Origin: Onishia taeanensis
GTDB lineage: Bacteria > Pseudomonadota > Gammaproteobacteria > Pseudomonadales > Halomonadaceae
DNA length: 64,000 bases
NCBI RefSeq assembly: GCF_900100755.1
Contig: NZ_FNCI01000009.1
Coordinates: 57,112-121,111, forward strand
Reading direction: 5' to 3'
In this document: positions 27,458 through 38,708 of the stretch, piece by piece
Layout: each line of letters opens with the position of its first letter
Position numbering within the stretch: the first letter of the stretch is position 1
The notes under the pieces: generated by a model
Databases searched by the model: none
What the model saw: the letters and a program-made list of their open reading frames with translations, nothing else
Told to the model about the DNA's origin: nothing
Program-made: the position numbers and the translations under genes

Positions 27458-27523
27458 GGCACCCTCGCGGTGCCGCCCCTGGGCCACTGGCCCACATTGC
27501 ATGCCGGCCCGCTCAGGCGGGCC
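27458..27523 (+). repeat. Cluster of three short hairpins between dctM and dctP
   Basis: Three inverted repeats follow one another: GGCACC/GGTGCC (27458-27474), GGGCC/GGCCC (27481-27493) and GGCCCGC/GCGGGCC with loop TCAG (27506-27523). No T-run follows. Such hairpins often protect the 3' end of upstream mRNA or lower readthrough, letting the binding protein be expressed at a different level. Confidence 0.6.
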
Positions 27524-27586
27524 TCTCGCACCACAACCCGCACAACAATCTCCACAACAATGCGCAAAATAACGAGAGGGTATCGC

Positions 27587-28693
27587 ATGAAACTCAAATC
27601 ACTCGTCGCTGCCGTTGCTATCAGCACCGCCGCCTCCGGCCTGTTCCTGGTGTCCGGTGTGGATAACACCGCCCAGGCTCAGGAAACCTTCGAATGGAAG
27701 ATGGTCACCTCCTGGCCGAAAAACTTCCCCGGCGTCGGCCAAGGACCGGAGCGCCTGGCCAAGCTGGTCGATGAAATGTCCAACGGCCGCCTGACCATCG
27801 ACGTTTACGGCGCCGGTCAGCTGGTCCCCGGCTTCGAAGTCTTCGACGCCGTTGCCGAAGGCACCGCCGAGCTCGGCCACTCCGCCTCCTACTACTGGAA
27901 GGGCAAGGCCCCGGCGGCCCAGTTCTTCGCCGCCGTGCCCTTCGGCATGAACGCCCAGGAAATGAACGCCTGGCTGCACTACGGCGGTGGCATGGAGCTG
28001 TGGAACGAGCTCTACGAGCCGTTCGGGGTCGACGTCATGGTCGCCGGCGCGTCCGGCGTGCAGATGGGGGGGTGGTTCAACAAGGAGATCAACTCTACCG
28101 CCGACCTGGACGGCCTCAAGATGCGCATGCCGGGCCTCGGCGGCGAGGTCATGAGCCGCATGGGCGTGGCCATCGTCAACATGCCGGGCGGCGAGATCTT
28201 CACCTCGCTGCAGTCAGGCGCCATCGATGCCACCGAGTGGATCGGTCCGTATAACGACCTGGCCTTTGGCCTCTATCAGGCGGCCGACTATTACTACTAT
28301 CCGGGCTGGCACGAGCCGACCGTGATGTTCGAGGCAATCGTCAACGACGAGGCCATGTCCACCCTGCCGCCGGATCTTCAGGCGATCCTCAGGACCGCGG
28401 TCCGCGACGTCAACGCCGACATGCTCGACGAGTACACCGCACGCAACAACGATGCACTCGAAACGCTGATCAACGAGCATGACGTCGAGCTGCGTCGCCT
28501 GCCGGACGACGTGCTGGCCCGCGCCAAGGAGCTGTCCGCCGATGTCGTCGCCGAGCTGGGGGAATCCAGCGAGATGGCCAAGAAGATCTATGACTCCTAC
28601 ACCAGCTTCCAGGAGAAGGTCGAGAACTATCACGCCATCTCCGAGCAGGCCTACTACAACGCCCGTAACCCCGAGGGCGACACCACCGAGTAA
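27587..28693 (+). CDS. TRAP substrate-binding protein, 2-oxoacid/lactate (TakP-like) type
   Basis: A 368-residue periplasmic protein with a signal peptide ending AQAQ. The mature start WKMVTSWPKNFPGVGQGPER and the segments DVYGAGQLVPGFEVFDAV, KMRMPGLGGEVMSRMG, EWIGPYNDLAFGLYQAADYYYYPGW and a C-terminal long helix resemble the DctP subgroup that includes TakP (2-oxoacids) and calcium-lactate binders; the Glu-Trp-Ile-Gly-Pro stretch contributes to that carboxylate/metal site. Substrate is therefore inferred as a monocarboxylate, not proven. GAGAGGG precedes ATG 27587. A strong terminator closes the Q-M-P unit. Confidence 0.9.
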   Translation: MKLKSLVAAVAISTAASGLFLVSGVDNTAQAQETFEWKMVTSWPKNFPGVGQGPERLAKLVDEMSNGRLTIDVYGAGQLVPGFEVFDAVAEGTAELGHSASYYWKGKAPAAQFFAAVPFGMNAQEMNAWLHYGGGMELWNELYEPFGVDVMVAGASGVQMGGWFNKEINSTADLDGLKMRMPGLGGEVMSRMGVAIVNMPGGEIFTSLQSGAIDATEWIGPYNDLAFGLYQAADYYYYPGWHEPTVMFEAIVNDEAMSTLPPDLQAILRTAVRDVNADMLDEYTARNNDALETLINEHDVELRRLPDDVLARAKELSADVVAELGESSEMAKKIYDSYTSFQEKVENYHAISEQAYYNARNPEGDTTE

Positions 28694-28713
28694 GGCGCAC
28701 GCCACTCAGACAA

Positions 28714-28739
28714 GGGCCACCTTCGGGTGGCCCTTTTTT
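28714..28739 (+). terminator. Intrinsic terminator of the Q-M-P TRAP operon
   Basis: GGGCCACC-TTCG-GGTGGCCC followed by T6, 20 bases after the dctP stop. Confidence 0.92.
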
Positions 28740-28782
28740 GTCCTCTGCTTATGAGCCTTGGCTTTACTCCCGACATCGGCAT

Positions 28783-29217
28783 TCAACCGGCGCACAGCGG
28801 CGCCAGCAAGCGCTCGGCGAGCCACAGCACCAGCGCATAGCGCCCGCCCTTGGCGATCAGTATCCACAGTGTGGCCCGCCACCAGGGCAGGCGGAAAAGA
28901 CCCGCCAGCACCGTTAGCGGATCGCCAATCACCGGCGCCCAGGCCAAAAGCAGGCTTGCCTCCCCAAAGCGTCGGTAGCCCCGTTCGGCCCGCGCCAGCC
29001 CCCGCGGAGACACCGGAAACCAGCGCCGATCCTGGTAGTGGCGGGCATAGCGGCCCAGGGCCACGTTGATCAAGCTACCCAGGGTATTGCCGGCGGTGGC
29101 CAGGCCCCACAGCACAAGCGCCGGCTCGCCCTGGCACCACAGCCGCGCCAGCCACAGCTCGGAGCCACCCGGCAGCAGGGTGGCACTGGCCAAGGCCACC
29201 AGAAACAGACTCAGCAT
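28783..29217 (-). CDS. YqaA family (DedA-like) inner-membrane protein
   Basis: A 144-residue polytopic membrane protein. Family traits: SATLLPGGSELWL at the N-terminus, the GNTLGSLINVALGRY segment, and WAPVIGDPLTVLAGLFRLPWW, typical of YqaA. Relatives of the DedA/VTT superfamily are thought to be lipid scramblases or proton-linked transporters, so envelope lipid handling is a reasonable inference. ATG 29217 is used; a GTG 15 bases upstream is possible. Divergent from thiD, 63 bases between starts. Confidence 0.88.
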   Translation of the reverse strand: MLSLFLVALASATLLPGGSELWLARLWCQGEPALVLWGLATAGNTLGSLINVALGRYARHYQDRRWFPVSPRGLARAERGYRRFGEASLLLAWAPVIGDPLTVLAGLFRLPWWRATLWILIAKGGRYALVLWLAERLLAPLCAG

Positions 29218-29280
29218 GGCCGCCACCGCCACGACTGGCGTATGCTGAGCGGCGTTTTCCGGCTACAAGACGATGCCTCG

Positions 29281-30111
29281 ATGTCTACCTCTCCTCGCAT
29301 TCCCCATACCCTGACCATCGCCGGCTCCGACCCCTCGGGCGGCGCCGGCCTGCAGGGCGATATCAAGACGCTATCGGCTCTCGGCACCTATGCGACCAAC
29401 GTCATCACCGCGGTGATCGCTCAGAATACCCGCGGCGTGGCGATGGTTCACCCGGTGCCTGCCGAGGTCATCCGTGAGCAGCTCGACAACCTGCTCGATG
29501 ACGTTGCCATCGACGCGGTCAAGATCGGCATGGTGGCCAGTCGCGAGGTCGCCGAAACGCTATACGATGTGCTGAGCAAGCGACGCCCCCGCTGGATCGT
29601 GCTCGACCCGGTCATGGTGGCCAAGAGCGGCGATATTCTGGTCGACGCCGAGGGCATCCGAGCGGTGCGCGAGATACTAGTCCCCCTGGCCGACGTGATC
29701 ACCCCCAACCTGCCCGAAGCCGCCGTGCTGCTGGATGGCGGGGTCCCCGAGACCCCCGACGCCATGGAGGCCATGCTGCCCGGCCTGCAGGCGCTCAAGG
29801 CCCCCTATGTGGTGCTGAAGGGCGGACATCTGGCCGGTAGCGCCTGCCCGGACCTGCTGGCCACGCCCACCGACAGCGCCTGGCTGCCGGCCCCACGGGT
29901 GGCCACCGACAACCTGCACGGCACCGGCTGTGCGCTATCCTCGGCGATAGCCGCCGAGCTGTCGCGCCTGCCGGCCGATGCCTCTCAGGCCGATATCGTA
30001 GGCGCCATCGGCGACGCCAAGCGCTGGCTGCATGCCGCCCTGGAAGCCAGTCACCGCCTGCAGATCGGCCAGGGCCGCGGCCCCGTGCATCATTTCCACG
30101 CCTGGTGGTGA
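29281..30111 (+). CDS. thiD: Hydroxymethylpyrimidine/phosphomethylpyrimidine kinase
   Basis: A 276-residue ribokinase-fold enzyme that phosphorylates HMP and HMP-P for thiamine synthesis. It shows TIAGSDPSGGAGLQGDIKTL at the N-terminus (substrate site), VLDPVMVAKSGD, then TPNLPEAAVLL, and the anion-hole motif DNLHGTGCALSSAIAAELS with catalytic Asp-x-x-x-Gly-x-Gly-Cys. ThiS-ThiG genes lie elsewhere in the window (46772-47812). A 15-bp tandem repeat begins right at its stop codon. ATG 29281 matches the family start. Confidence 0.96.
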   Translation: MSTSPRIPHTLTIAGSDPSGGAGLQGDIKTLSALGTYATNVITAVIAQNTRGVAMVHPVPAEVIREQLDNLLDDVAIDAVKIGMVASREVAETLYDVLSKRRPRWIVLDPVMVAKSGDILVDAEGIRAVREILVPLADVITPNLPEAAVLLDGGVPETPDAMEAMLPGLQALKAPYVVLKGGHLAGSACPDLLATPTDSAWLPAPRVATDNLHGTGCALSSAIAAELSRLPADASQADIVGAIGDAKRWLHAALEASHRLQIGQGRGPVHHFHAWW

Positions 30112-30166
30112 TAAAGAGAGCGGTGACAGAGATAGCGGTGACAAAGAGCGCGGTGATAAAGCGACG
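30107..30166 (+). repeat. Four tandem 15-bp repeats at the thiD 3' end
   Basis: Four imperfect copies of GGTGAYARAGAKMGC (30107-30121, 30122-30136, 30137-30151, 30152-30166). The first copy covers the thiD stop codon. The remaining stretch to the Usp gene (30292) shows no gene. Confidence 0.75.
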
Positions 30167-30291
30167 AGGCGACGGATACGCCGAAGGGACACCATCGCCA
30201 TGATCCGCCTTGCAGGCATCGGCAACTGACACCATGCTGAAAGCTGCCTGCCCCGCGCCGACTGATGCGCGAGACGAGAGGGAGGGAGACC

Positions 30292-31137
30292 ATGACCCGC
30301 ACCCTGCTGTTCGCCTGTGACCTGTCCGCCGAGAATCGTGCCGCCTTCGGCCGGGCCATCCGCCTGGCGCTGGAAAGCAGTGCGCGACTCGATGTACTGC
30401 ACGTCCTCGACCCCTACCTGCCCCATGCGGCCCTGCATGATCTCGAGCAGGCGGTGATCGCCGAGATGGAGCGCATGCTCACCGACATCCGCGAGGACTA
30501 TGCGATCCCCGCGCCGGAATGCCTGATCCAAACGGTGGCCGGCGCCCCCTATGCCGAGATCATCCGCGAAGCCCACGAGCGCGAGGTCGAGTTGATCGTG
30601 ATGGGTGCCCATCGCAAGCGCGGCCAGCCCGACCTGGTCGCCGGCACCACCCTGGCGCGGGTGCTGCGAGGCGCCCCTTGCCCGGTGGTGTCGGTCAGCC
30701 ATCCACCGACGCAGACTTGGCGCGATATCCTGGTGCCCGTGGACTTCTCGCTGACCTGTCGCAACGCGCTGCGCGAGACCCTAAAGCGCTTCCCCGCCGC
30801 GCAACTGACCCTGCTGCATGCCTGGGAGTTGCCCGGCGAGCGAGAGCTTGGCTCGACGCCGAACTATGCCCAGTGGCGCGATACCCGCGTGCGCCAGTTG
30901 CGCCGCCAGCTGCAGGCCGAGGTCGAGACCCTGATGGCCACCCTCGACGACGTGCCGGAATTGGAGCTGGAACTCGAACAGGGCAACCCCGAAACGGTGC
31001 TGATGAACCGCCTGCGCCGCCGCGCCCCTGATCTGTTGGCGCTGGGCAGCCGCGGCGACTGGCAAGCCCGGGGCCATCTCAGCGAGCGACTGCTGGCAGA
31101 AACCCACTGCGATGTCATGGTCTGTCGCGCCTGGTAA
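30292..31137 (+). CDS. Tandem universal stress protein (UspA/UspE-like)
   Basis: A 281-residue protein made of two Usp domains (about 1-137 and 140-281). Domain 1 opens TRTLLFACDLSAENRAAF and has VELIVMGAHRKRG; domain 2 opens DILVPVDFSLTCRNAL and ends LLALGSRGDWQARGHLSERLLAETHCDVMVC. The ATP-binding G-2x-G-9x-G(S/T) loop is degenerate in both halves, so this resembles the UspE class that does not obviously bind ATP. ATG 30292 follows GGAGGGAG. Monocistronic as far as seen. Confidence 0.92.
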   Translation: MTRTLLFACDLSAENRAAFGRAIRLALESSARLDVLHVLDPYLPHAALHDLEQAVIAEMERMLTDIREDYAIPAPECLIQTVAGAPYAEIIREAHEREVELIVMGAHRKRGQPDLVAGTTLARVLRGAPCPVVSVSHPPTQTWRDILVPVDFSLTCRNALRETLKRFPAAQLTLLHAWELPGERELGSTPNYAQWRDTRVRQLRRQLQAEVETLMATLDDVPELELELEQGNPETVLMNRLRRRAPDLLALGSRGDWQARGHLSERLLAETHCDVMVCRAW

Positions 31138-31227
31138 CGCTTGGCGAACCTTTCTCCGGCCAACGTGTCCTTAATGAGGCCCGATGAGTTTTCCTCTTTG
31201 TATCCCTACGCTGCCGGAGAAAGATGC

Positions 31228-31803
31228 ATGCACCTGCCCCTGACGCGACTCATTCCGCTGATCGCCTGGCTCCTGACCATGTTTATCGCCCCGACCGCAC
31301 TCGCTCAGGAACAGGTCGAAATCGAGGGAGCCACCTTTCCTACCCGGATCGAGCAGCAGGGGCAGTCCTACCGGCTGATCGGCAGCGGCATGTTTCGCTA
31401 CCTGATGTGGGATGCCTACGCCGGCGCCTACTACCAGGCCAGCGACGAGCCCGAACCGGCACCTCAGTCAGACGTGCCGAGGCGCCTGGAGCTCGAGTAC
31501 TTCCACGCCATCACGGCCGAGGACTTCGCCAAGGCCACCGAGGACACCCTGCGCGACGGCATGAGCGACGATGCCTACCAGCAGATTCGCCAGCGAGTCG
31601 AGGCCTTCAGTCGCCAGTATCGCGACGTCGACCCGGGAGACCGCTATATGCTGAGCTGGGACGGCAAGACCCTGAGCCTGGCGCTCAACGGCGAAAGAGT
31701 CTTCGCGGCTAACGATCTGACCCTGGCCAACGCCCTGTTCGGCATCTGGCTCGGCGACAAACCGCTGGGAGATGACTTCCGCGATGCCCTGCTGGGGCGC
31801 TGA
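31228..31803 (+). CDS. Exported chalcone-isomerase-like protein
   Basis: A 191-residue protein with a signal peptide (ends ALAQ). The mature part matches the bacterial chalcone isomerase-like family: [21 protein letters not shown], then [39 protein letters not shown] and [25 protein letters not shown]. The plant enzyme acts on flavonoids, but periplasmic bacterial members have no known substrate and may bind fatty acids. ATG 31228 has GGAGAAAG upstream. dtd follows 50 bases later. Confidence 0.88.
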   Translation: MHLPLTRLIPLIAWLLTMFIAPTALAQEQVEIEGATFPTRIEQQGQSYRLIGSGMFRYLMWDAYAGAYYQASDEPEPAPQSDVPRRLELEYFHAITAEDFAKATEDTLRDGMSDDAYQQIRQRVEAFSRQYRDVDPGDRYMLSWDGKTLSLALNGERVFAANDLTLANALFGIWLGDKPLGDDFRDALLGR

Positions 31804-31853
31804 GACGCCTCCATGCTAGGCTGGCCCCTTTCATTCAGCCAGGGGAAGCCGCC

Positions 31854-32291
31854 ATGAGAGCCTTGATTCAGCGCGTCAGCCACGCCCGTGTCAGCGTGGC
31901 GGGACGAGAGACCGGTAGCATCGGCCAGGGCCTTGCGGTGCTGGTCGGCGTCGAGCGCGACGACGACGAAGTGCGGGCCGACAAGCTGCTGCACAAGCTG
32001 CTGCACTACCGGGTCTTCGGTGACGCCGATGACAAGATGAACCTCAACCTTCAGCAGGTCGAGGGCGGCCTGCTGCTGGTGTCCCAGTTCACCCTGGCCG
32101 CCGATACCCGCAAGGGCCTGCGGCCCAGCTTCTCCAGCGCCGCACCTCCCGCCGAGGGCGAGCGCCTTTATCAGTACCTGGTCGATGCGGCCCGTGCCCG
32201 CTGGTCGAATGTCGCCTGCGGAGAGTTCGGCGCCGACATGCAGGTCGAGCTCACCAACGACGGCCCGGTGACCTTCCTGCTGGAAAGCTGA
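31854..32291 (+). CDS. dtd: D-aminoacyl-tRNA deacylase
   Basis: A 145-residue homodimeric editing enzyme that removes D-amino acids (and glycine from tRNA-Ala) from charged tRNA. Signature parts: [19 protein letters not shown], the [22 protein letters not shown] block containing the SQxTL motif, and the [12 protein letters not shown]-terminus with the cross-subunit Gly-cisPro pair. Convergent with yheS; 32 bases separate the stops. Confidence 0.97.
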   Translation: MRALIQRVSHARVSVAGRETGSIGQGLAVLVGVERDDDEVRADKLLHKLLHYRVFGDADDKMNLNLQQVEGGLLLVSQFTLAADTRKGLRPSFSSAAPPAEGERLYQYLVDAARARWSNVACGEFGADMQVELTNDGPVTFLLES

Positions 32292-32323
32292 GGCCGACGA
32301 CAGCAGGCGAGGCCTCGATTCTT

Positions 32324-34282
<1,959 letters not shown>

Positions 34283-34351
34283 GCCTGACTCCGGAGTATC
34301 AAAAAGTTCGCGCCCCACCCTCCGGTCAACCCCTCGGGCAGTGACGACATC

Positions 34352-34924
34352 ATGAGCATGGATTCTACCGAATTGCGCCGACACTTGCGGGGCCCAATTG
34401 ACGACGAGGCCACGCCCGCCTGGCGACGCTCGCTATGGGACTTCGCCCTGGCCTTCTACGCCCGCCCCGGCATCGAGGCGGCCTGCCTGCAGCTACAGGA
34501 CGGCGCGGGCCTGGACGTCAACGCCCTGCTGTGGGCCTGCTGGCTCGATACCCATGGCCTGACGCCTGAAGAGGCGCTCGCCGACGCCGACCACCCGCTA
34601 TGGGGCGAGGTGCGCGCCTGGCAAGAGCAGGTCACCTCACCCTTGAGGCGCCAGCGTCGGGCACTCAAGGTGCAAGCGCTCGCCAACCCGGCCATCGCCG
34701 AGCTACGGGAAACGATCAAGCAGGCCGAACTGCTCGCCGAGCGTGAGGCACTGACGCAACTGGAAGCATTGGCCAGCACGGGGCAGGGCATTCGCCCCCT
34801 CACTCAGGCAGACCCTCATCTGGCCAGGCGCCTGAGCACTTGGCTTGCAGCACCGACATTTTCCAATCTTCGTGCCCTGCATATCCTGAAGGCGCGTCTT
34901 GACCCCCCAAGTCCGTCGGACTAG
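34352..34924 (+). CDS. TIGR02444/DUF2390 family protein
   Basis: A 190-residue soluble, helix-rich protein. SLWDFALAFYARPGIEAACLQLQDGAGLDVNALLW (read in parts: SLWDFALAFYARPG and DVNALLWACWLDTHG) is the family hallmark; the rest is a Glu/Ala/Leu-rich helical tail. Function is unknown. In pseudomonads it also sits divergent from yheS. ATG 34352; the following 106 bases are the teaA leader. Confidence 0.85.
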   Translation: MSMDSTELRRHLRGPIDDEATPAWRRSLWDFALAFYARPGIEAACLQLQDGAGLDVNALLWACWLDTHGLTPEEALADADHPLWGEVRAWQEQVTSPLRRQRRALKVQALANPAIAELRETIKQAELLAEREALTQLEALASTGQGIRPLTQADPHLARRLSTWLAAPTFSNLRALHILKARLDPPSPSD

Positions 34925-35030
34925 TGTTTGAGTAGAAAGACCTTATTAAATTCGCCGTTTTACGGGTAAAAGTTTGCGGTCGAGTCTTGCGGCCAATCCA
35001 ATGCCCAATGTGGCTAAGGGGATGACAATA

Positions 35031-36047
35031 ATGAAGGTGCAAAAACTGCTGACCACTGCCAGTGTGGGTGCTCTGATGCTGGGGCTATCCACGGCGTCCT
35101 TCGCCGACAACTGGCGTTATGCGCACGAGGAATATGAAGGCGACGTTCAGGACGTCTTCGCCGTAGCCTTCAAGGATTACATCGAGTCCAATTCCGACAA
35201 CACCCTGCAAATCTATCGCTTCGGTGAACTCGGTGAATCCGACGACATCATGGAGCAGACACAGAACGGCATCCTGCAATTCGTCAACCAGTCCCCCGGC
35301 TTCACCGGTGCACTGATTCCCGAAGCGCAGATCTTCTTCATCCCGTACCTGATGCCGACCGACATGCAGGACGTGCTCGAGTTCTTCGACGAGAGCAAGG
35401 CCATCAACGAGATGTTCCCCAAGCTCTATGCTGAGCAGGGCCTCAAGCTTCTGCAGATGTACCCGGAAGGCGAGATGGTCGTCACCGCCAACGAGCCGAT
35501 CCACAGCCCGGCGGACTTCGACAACAAGAAGATCCGCGTGATGACCAACCCGCTGCTCTCGGAAACCTACAACGCCTTTGGCGCGACGCCGACCCCGCTG
35601 CCCTGGGGTGAAGTCTATGGCGCGCTGCAGACTGGCATCATCGACGGCCAGGAAAACCCGATCTTCTGGATCGAGTCCGGCGGTCTGTATGAGGTGTCTC
35701 CGAATCTGACCTTTACTCGTCACGGCTGGTTCACGACCGCCATGATGGCCAACCAAGACTTCTACGACGGCCTCTCCGACGAAGACAAGCAGCTGGTGCA
35801 GGACGCGACCGATGCGGCCTACGCCAAGACCATGGAGCACATCCAGGGCCTCGCCGAGGAATCTCTCGAGAAGATTCAGGCAGCCTCCGATGATGTGACC
35901 GTGACGCGCCTGACCGAAGAAGAAATGCAGGCCTTCAAGGAGCGCGCCCCGCAGGTCGAGGAAGCCTTCATCGAAATGACCGGTGAAAGCGGTAAGGAAC
36001 TGCTGGACCAGTTCAATGCCGATCTGAAGGCCGTGACCGGAGAGTAA
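35031..36047 (+). CDS. teaA: Ectoine/hydroxyectoine TRAP substrate-binding protein TeaA
   Basis: A 338-residue periplasmic binding protein with a signal peptide ending SFAD. It reads as a close relative of Halomonas elongata TeaA: NWRYAHEEYEGDVQDVFA, RFGELGESDDIMEQTQ, LQFVNQSPGFTGALIP and the binding-site segments NKKIRVMTNPLLSET and GIIDGQENPIFWIESGG (Arg of the TRAP salt bridge and aromatic cage). Ectoine is the main compatible solute of halophiles and Tea also recovers leaked solute. ATG 35031 follows AAGGGGATGA. A terminator lies between it and teaB, so the binding protein can be made in excess. Confidence 0.95.
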   Translation: MKVQKLLTTASVGALMLGLSTASFADNWRYAHEEYEGDVQDVFAVAFKDYIESNSDNTLQIYRFGELGESDDIMEQTQNGILQFVNQSPGFTGALIPEAQIFFIPYLMPTDMQDVLEFFDESKAINEMFPKLYAEQGLKLLQMYPEGEMVVTANEPIHSPADFDNKKIRVMTNPLLSETYNAFGATPTPLPWGEVYGALQTGIIDGQENPIFWIESGGLYEVSPNLTFTRHGWFTTAMMANQDFYDGLSDEDKQLVQDATDAAYAKTMEHIQGLAEESLEKIQAASDDVTVTRLTEEEMQAFKERAPQVEEAFIEMTGESGKELLDQFNADLKAVTGE

Positions 36048-36068
36048 CGGCTCTCACTAGCACGCCAA

Positions 36069-36097
36069 GGGGGCGGCCACGGCTGCCCCCTTTTTTT
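36069..36097 (+). terminator. Intercistronic terminator/attenuator between teaA and teaB
   Basis: GGGGGC (36069-36074) pairs with GCCCCC (36085-36090) around a GC-rich loop, followed by T7. It should stop most transcripts after teaA while letting some continue into teaBCD. Confidence 0.8.
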
Positions 36098-36218
36098 CGT
36101 TTCCGATTCCCCAACGTACACCCAGCGTTGAGATCGGGCCACCATCGATTGCCGGGTTTCTTGTAGCCTGACAATGAGGGGGCCTAGATTCGGGGAACCC
36201 GTTCAAGGGAGTGTCTAT

Positions 36219-36794
36219 ATGTCCGACGAGGAAGAAAGAGCCTATACCTCCGGGCTTCCCGGGGTACTGGGGCTGATCGATACCGCCATCAGCCGTCTGG
36301 AGGCCGTGATTCTGGCCCTCGGCGTGCTGTTGATGGCGATCAACACCGTAGCCAACGTCGTTGGCCGCTTCGTGTTCGGTGAAAGTATTTTCTTCTCCGG
36401 CGAGATCAATCGCATTCTGATCATCATGATCACCTTCGCAGGTATCGGCTATGCAGCGCGCCATGGCCGGCATATCCGCATGTCGGCGATCTATGACGCC
36501 CTGCCCGTGGGAGGCCGCAAGGCGCTAATGATCGGTATCTCGTTCTTCACCTCGCTGGTGATGTTTTTCCTGCTCTACTATTCAGTACTCTACATTCTTG
36601 ATCTGTACAGCAAGGGGCGCATCCTGCCCGCCCTTGGCTTTCCTATCTTCATTATCTACATCTGGGTCCCGATCGGTTTCCTGATCACCGGCATCCAGTA
36701 TCTCCTGACCGGCATCAAGAACTTCCGCACACGAGACGTCTACCTCTCGACCTCGGTGGTGGACGGTTATAAAGATACGGAAACGGAAGTCTGA
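36219..36794 (+). CDS. teaB: Ectoine TRAP small permease TeaB
   Basis: A 191-residue DctQ-type membrane protein with four helices (about 23-45, 60-80, 99-122, 142-164). Markers are [23 protein letters not shown] and [30 protein letters not shown], with a final helix [23 protein letters not shown] 36219 has AAGGGAG upstream. It sits between teaA and teaC as in H. elongata. Confidence 0.93.
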   Translation: MSDEEERAYTSGLPGVLGLIDTAISRLEAVILALGVLLMAINTVANVVGRFVFGESIFFSGEINRILIIMITFAGIGYAARHGRHIRMSAIYDALPVGGRKALMIGISFFTSLVMFFLLYYSVLYILDLYSKGRILPALGFPIFIIYIWVPIGFLITGIQYLLTGIKNFRTRDVYLSTSVVDGYKDTETEV

Positions 36795-36822
36795 CGACAG
36801 GGCTAACTCGCAGGAGCGCGCG

Positions 36823-38109
36823 ATGACGACAATAATGGTATCGACCATGATAGCCCTGCTGTTGCTGGGCTTCCCGATGATGATTCCGCTGATTACGGCG
36901 GCCGTCATCGGTTTCTTCATGATGTTCAACGGTTTCGGGCAGATGGAAACCTTCATCCAGCAGATGCTGGCGGGTATCCGTCCGGCGTCGCTGATTGCCG
37001 TACCGATGTTCATCCTGGCCGCCGACATCATGACCCGGGGACAGTCGGCCAACCGTCTGATCGCCATGGTCATGTCCTTTATCGGCCATATCAAAGGCGG
37101 GCTTGCAGTCAGCACCGCTGCCTCTTGCACCCTGTTCGGCGCCGTTTCGGGCTCGACCCAGGCCACGGTGGTGGCGGTCGGTTCGCCACTGCGCCCCAAG
37201 ATGCTCAAGGCCGGCTACTCGGACTCCTTCACTTTGGCGCTGATCATCAACGCCAGTGACATCGCCTTCCTGATCCCGCCGAGCATCGGCATGATCATTT
37301 ACGGCGTCATCTCGGGTACCTCGATCGGTGAGCTGTTCATCGCCGGCATCGGCCCGGGGCTCTTGATTCTGCTGATGTTCTCGATCTACTGCGTGCTCTA
37401 TGCGGTCATCAAGGGCGTGCCCACCGAGCCGCGCGCCACCTGGCGTGAACGCATGACGGCCGTGCAGCAGGCGCTTTGGCCGCTCGGCTTTCCGGTGATC
37501 ATCGTCGGCGGCATCTATGGCGGCATTTTCAGCCCCACAGAAGCGGCGGCGGCCTGCGTGCTCTACGCCATCCTGCTGGAGTTCGTGATTTTCCGCTCGC
37601 TGAAGATGTATGATATCTACACCATCGCCAAGTCCACCGGCCTGATCACCGCCGTGGTGTTCATTCTGGTCGGGGTCGGTAACGGCTTCTCCTGGATCAT
37701 CTCCTTCGCGCAAATTCCGCAGGCGATCCTCGAGTCGGTGGGCATCAACGAGGCCGGTCCTACCGGAGTGCTGATCGCCATCTGTGTGGCCTTCTTCGTG
37801 GCCTGCATGTTCGTCGATCCCATCGTGGTGATTCTGGTGCTGACGCCGATCTTCGCTCCGGCGATCGAAAGCACAGGGCTCGACCCGGTGCTGGTCGGCA
37901 TCCTGATCACGCTGCAGGTGGCTATCGGGTCGGCGACGCCGCCCTTCGGTTGCGATATTTTCACGGCCATCGCCATCTTCAAGCGGCCTTACCTGGATGT
38001 CATCAAGGGCACGCCCCCGTTCATCCTGATTCTGATCCTGGCGGCGGCTCTGCTGATCATGTTCCCGCAAATCGCCCTGTTCCTGCGCGATATTGCCTTC
38101 GCCGATTGA
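36823..38109 (+). CDS. teaC: Ectoine TRAP large permease TeaC
   Basis: A 428-residue DctM-type permease with about 11-12 helices. Typical stretches: [105 protein letters not shown] and [21 protein letters not shown]. Uptake is expected to be sodium-driven. A Shine-Dalgarno (CAGGAG) precedes ATG 36823; teaD follows after 22 bases. Confidence 0.95.
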   Translation: MTTIMVSTMIALLLLGFPMMIPLITAAVIGFFMMFNGFGQMETFIQQMLAGIRPASLIAVPMFILAADIMTRGQSANRLIAMVMSFIGHIKGGLAVSTAASCTLFGAVSGSTQATVVAVGSPLRPKMLKAGYSDSFTLALIINASDIAFLIPPSIGMIIYGVISGTSIGELFIAGIGPGLLILLMFSIYCVLYAVIKGVPTEPRATWRERMTAVQQALWPLGFPVIIVGGIYGGIFSPTEAAAACVLYAILLEFVIFRSLKMYDIYTIAKSTGLITAVVFILVGVGNGFSWIISFAQIPQAILESVGINEAGPTGVLIAICVAFFVACMFVDPIVVILVLTPIFAPAIESTGLDPVLVGILITLQVAIGSATPPFGCDIFTAIAIFKRPYLDVIKGTPPFILILILAAALLIMFPQIALFLRDIAFAD

Positions 38110-38131
38110 CCCTGACGGAGGGAATGACGCC

Positions 38132-38572
38132 ATGTTCAAGAAGATTCTAGTACCCGTAGACGGCTCGAGAGGCGCCCTCGAGGCGCTGTTCAGAGCGGTA
38201 GAGCTGGCCAAGCTGACCGGCGCCGAACTCTATGTACTGAGCGTATTCAAGCACCACAGCCTGATCGAGGCGTCGCTATCGATGGTGCGCCCGGCCAAGC
38301 TTGATCTGCCTGACGACGCGCTCAAGGAATATGCCTCCGAGATCGCGGTGGACGCCAAGAATCGGGCGCTCAAGATGGGGGCCACGGAGGTGCGCGCCTT
38401 CGTCAAGGGCGGCCGCCCATCCAGCACCATCGTGCGCTTCGCCAAGAAGCGCCAAGTGGATCTGATCGTGATAGGTTCCCAGGGCGCCGGCGGCGAAAAG
38501 AGCGCCTCATTTCTCGGCAGTGTTTCCCAACGCGTGGCCAGTCAGTCCCACTGCCCGACCCTCGTGGTGTAG
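38132..38572 (+). CDS. teaD: TeaD, ATP-binding universal stress protein of the ectoine transporter
   Basis: A 146-residue single-domain Usp. It has [23 protein letters not shown] and the ATP-binding loop G-2x-G-9x-G(S/T) in [26 protein letters not shown]. In H. elongata TeaD binds ATP and restrains TeaABC activity, with deletion raising ectoine uptake; this copy keeps the binding loop so the same role is likely. Last gene of the operon. Confidence 0.94.
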   Translation: MFKKILVPVDGSRGALEALFRAVELAKLTGAELYVLSVFKHHSLIEASLSMVRPAKLDLPDDALKEYASEIAVDAKNRALKMGATEVRAFVKGGRPSSTIVRFAKKRQVDLIVIGSQGAGGEKSASFLGSVSQRVASQSHCPTLVV

Positions 38573-38640
38573 CGGGTGGGATGAGCGGGTGACCCGATCA
38601 GGTGATACGATCACCTGCGCATGACAATTCGACCGGATGC

Positions 38641-38670
38641 GGAACCCAATCAGGCTTGGTAGAGTCCGAA
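38641..38670 (+). promoter_or_regulatory. Sigma-E-like promoter upstream of fkpA
   Basis: GGAACCC (38641-38647), 17 bases and TCCGAA (38665-38670) resemble the envelope-stress consensus GGAACTT-N15-17-TCNAA. The predicted start would be about 30 bases before the fkpA ATG; fkpA is a sigma-E gene in E. coli. Confidence 0.5.
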
Positions 38671-38708
38671 GGGTTGCGTATCCATCCCAAAGATTGCAAG
38701 GACCCTTC

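Noticed and set aside
36715..38211. 498-residue minus-strand frame opposite teaC
   Set aside because: His/Asp/Gln-rich translation is the usual antisense of hydrophobic membrane genes.
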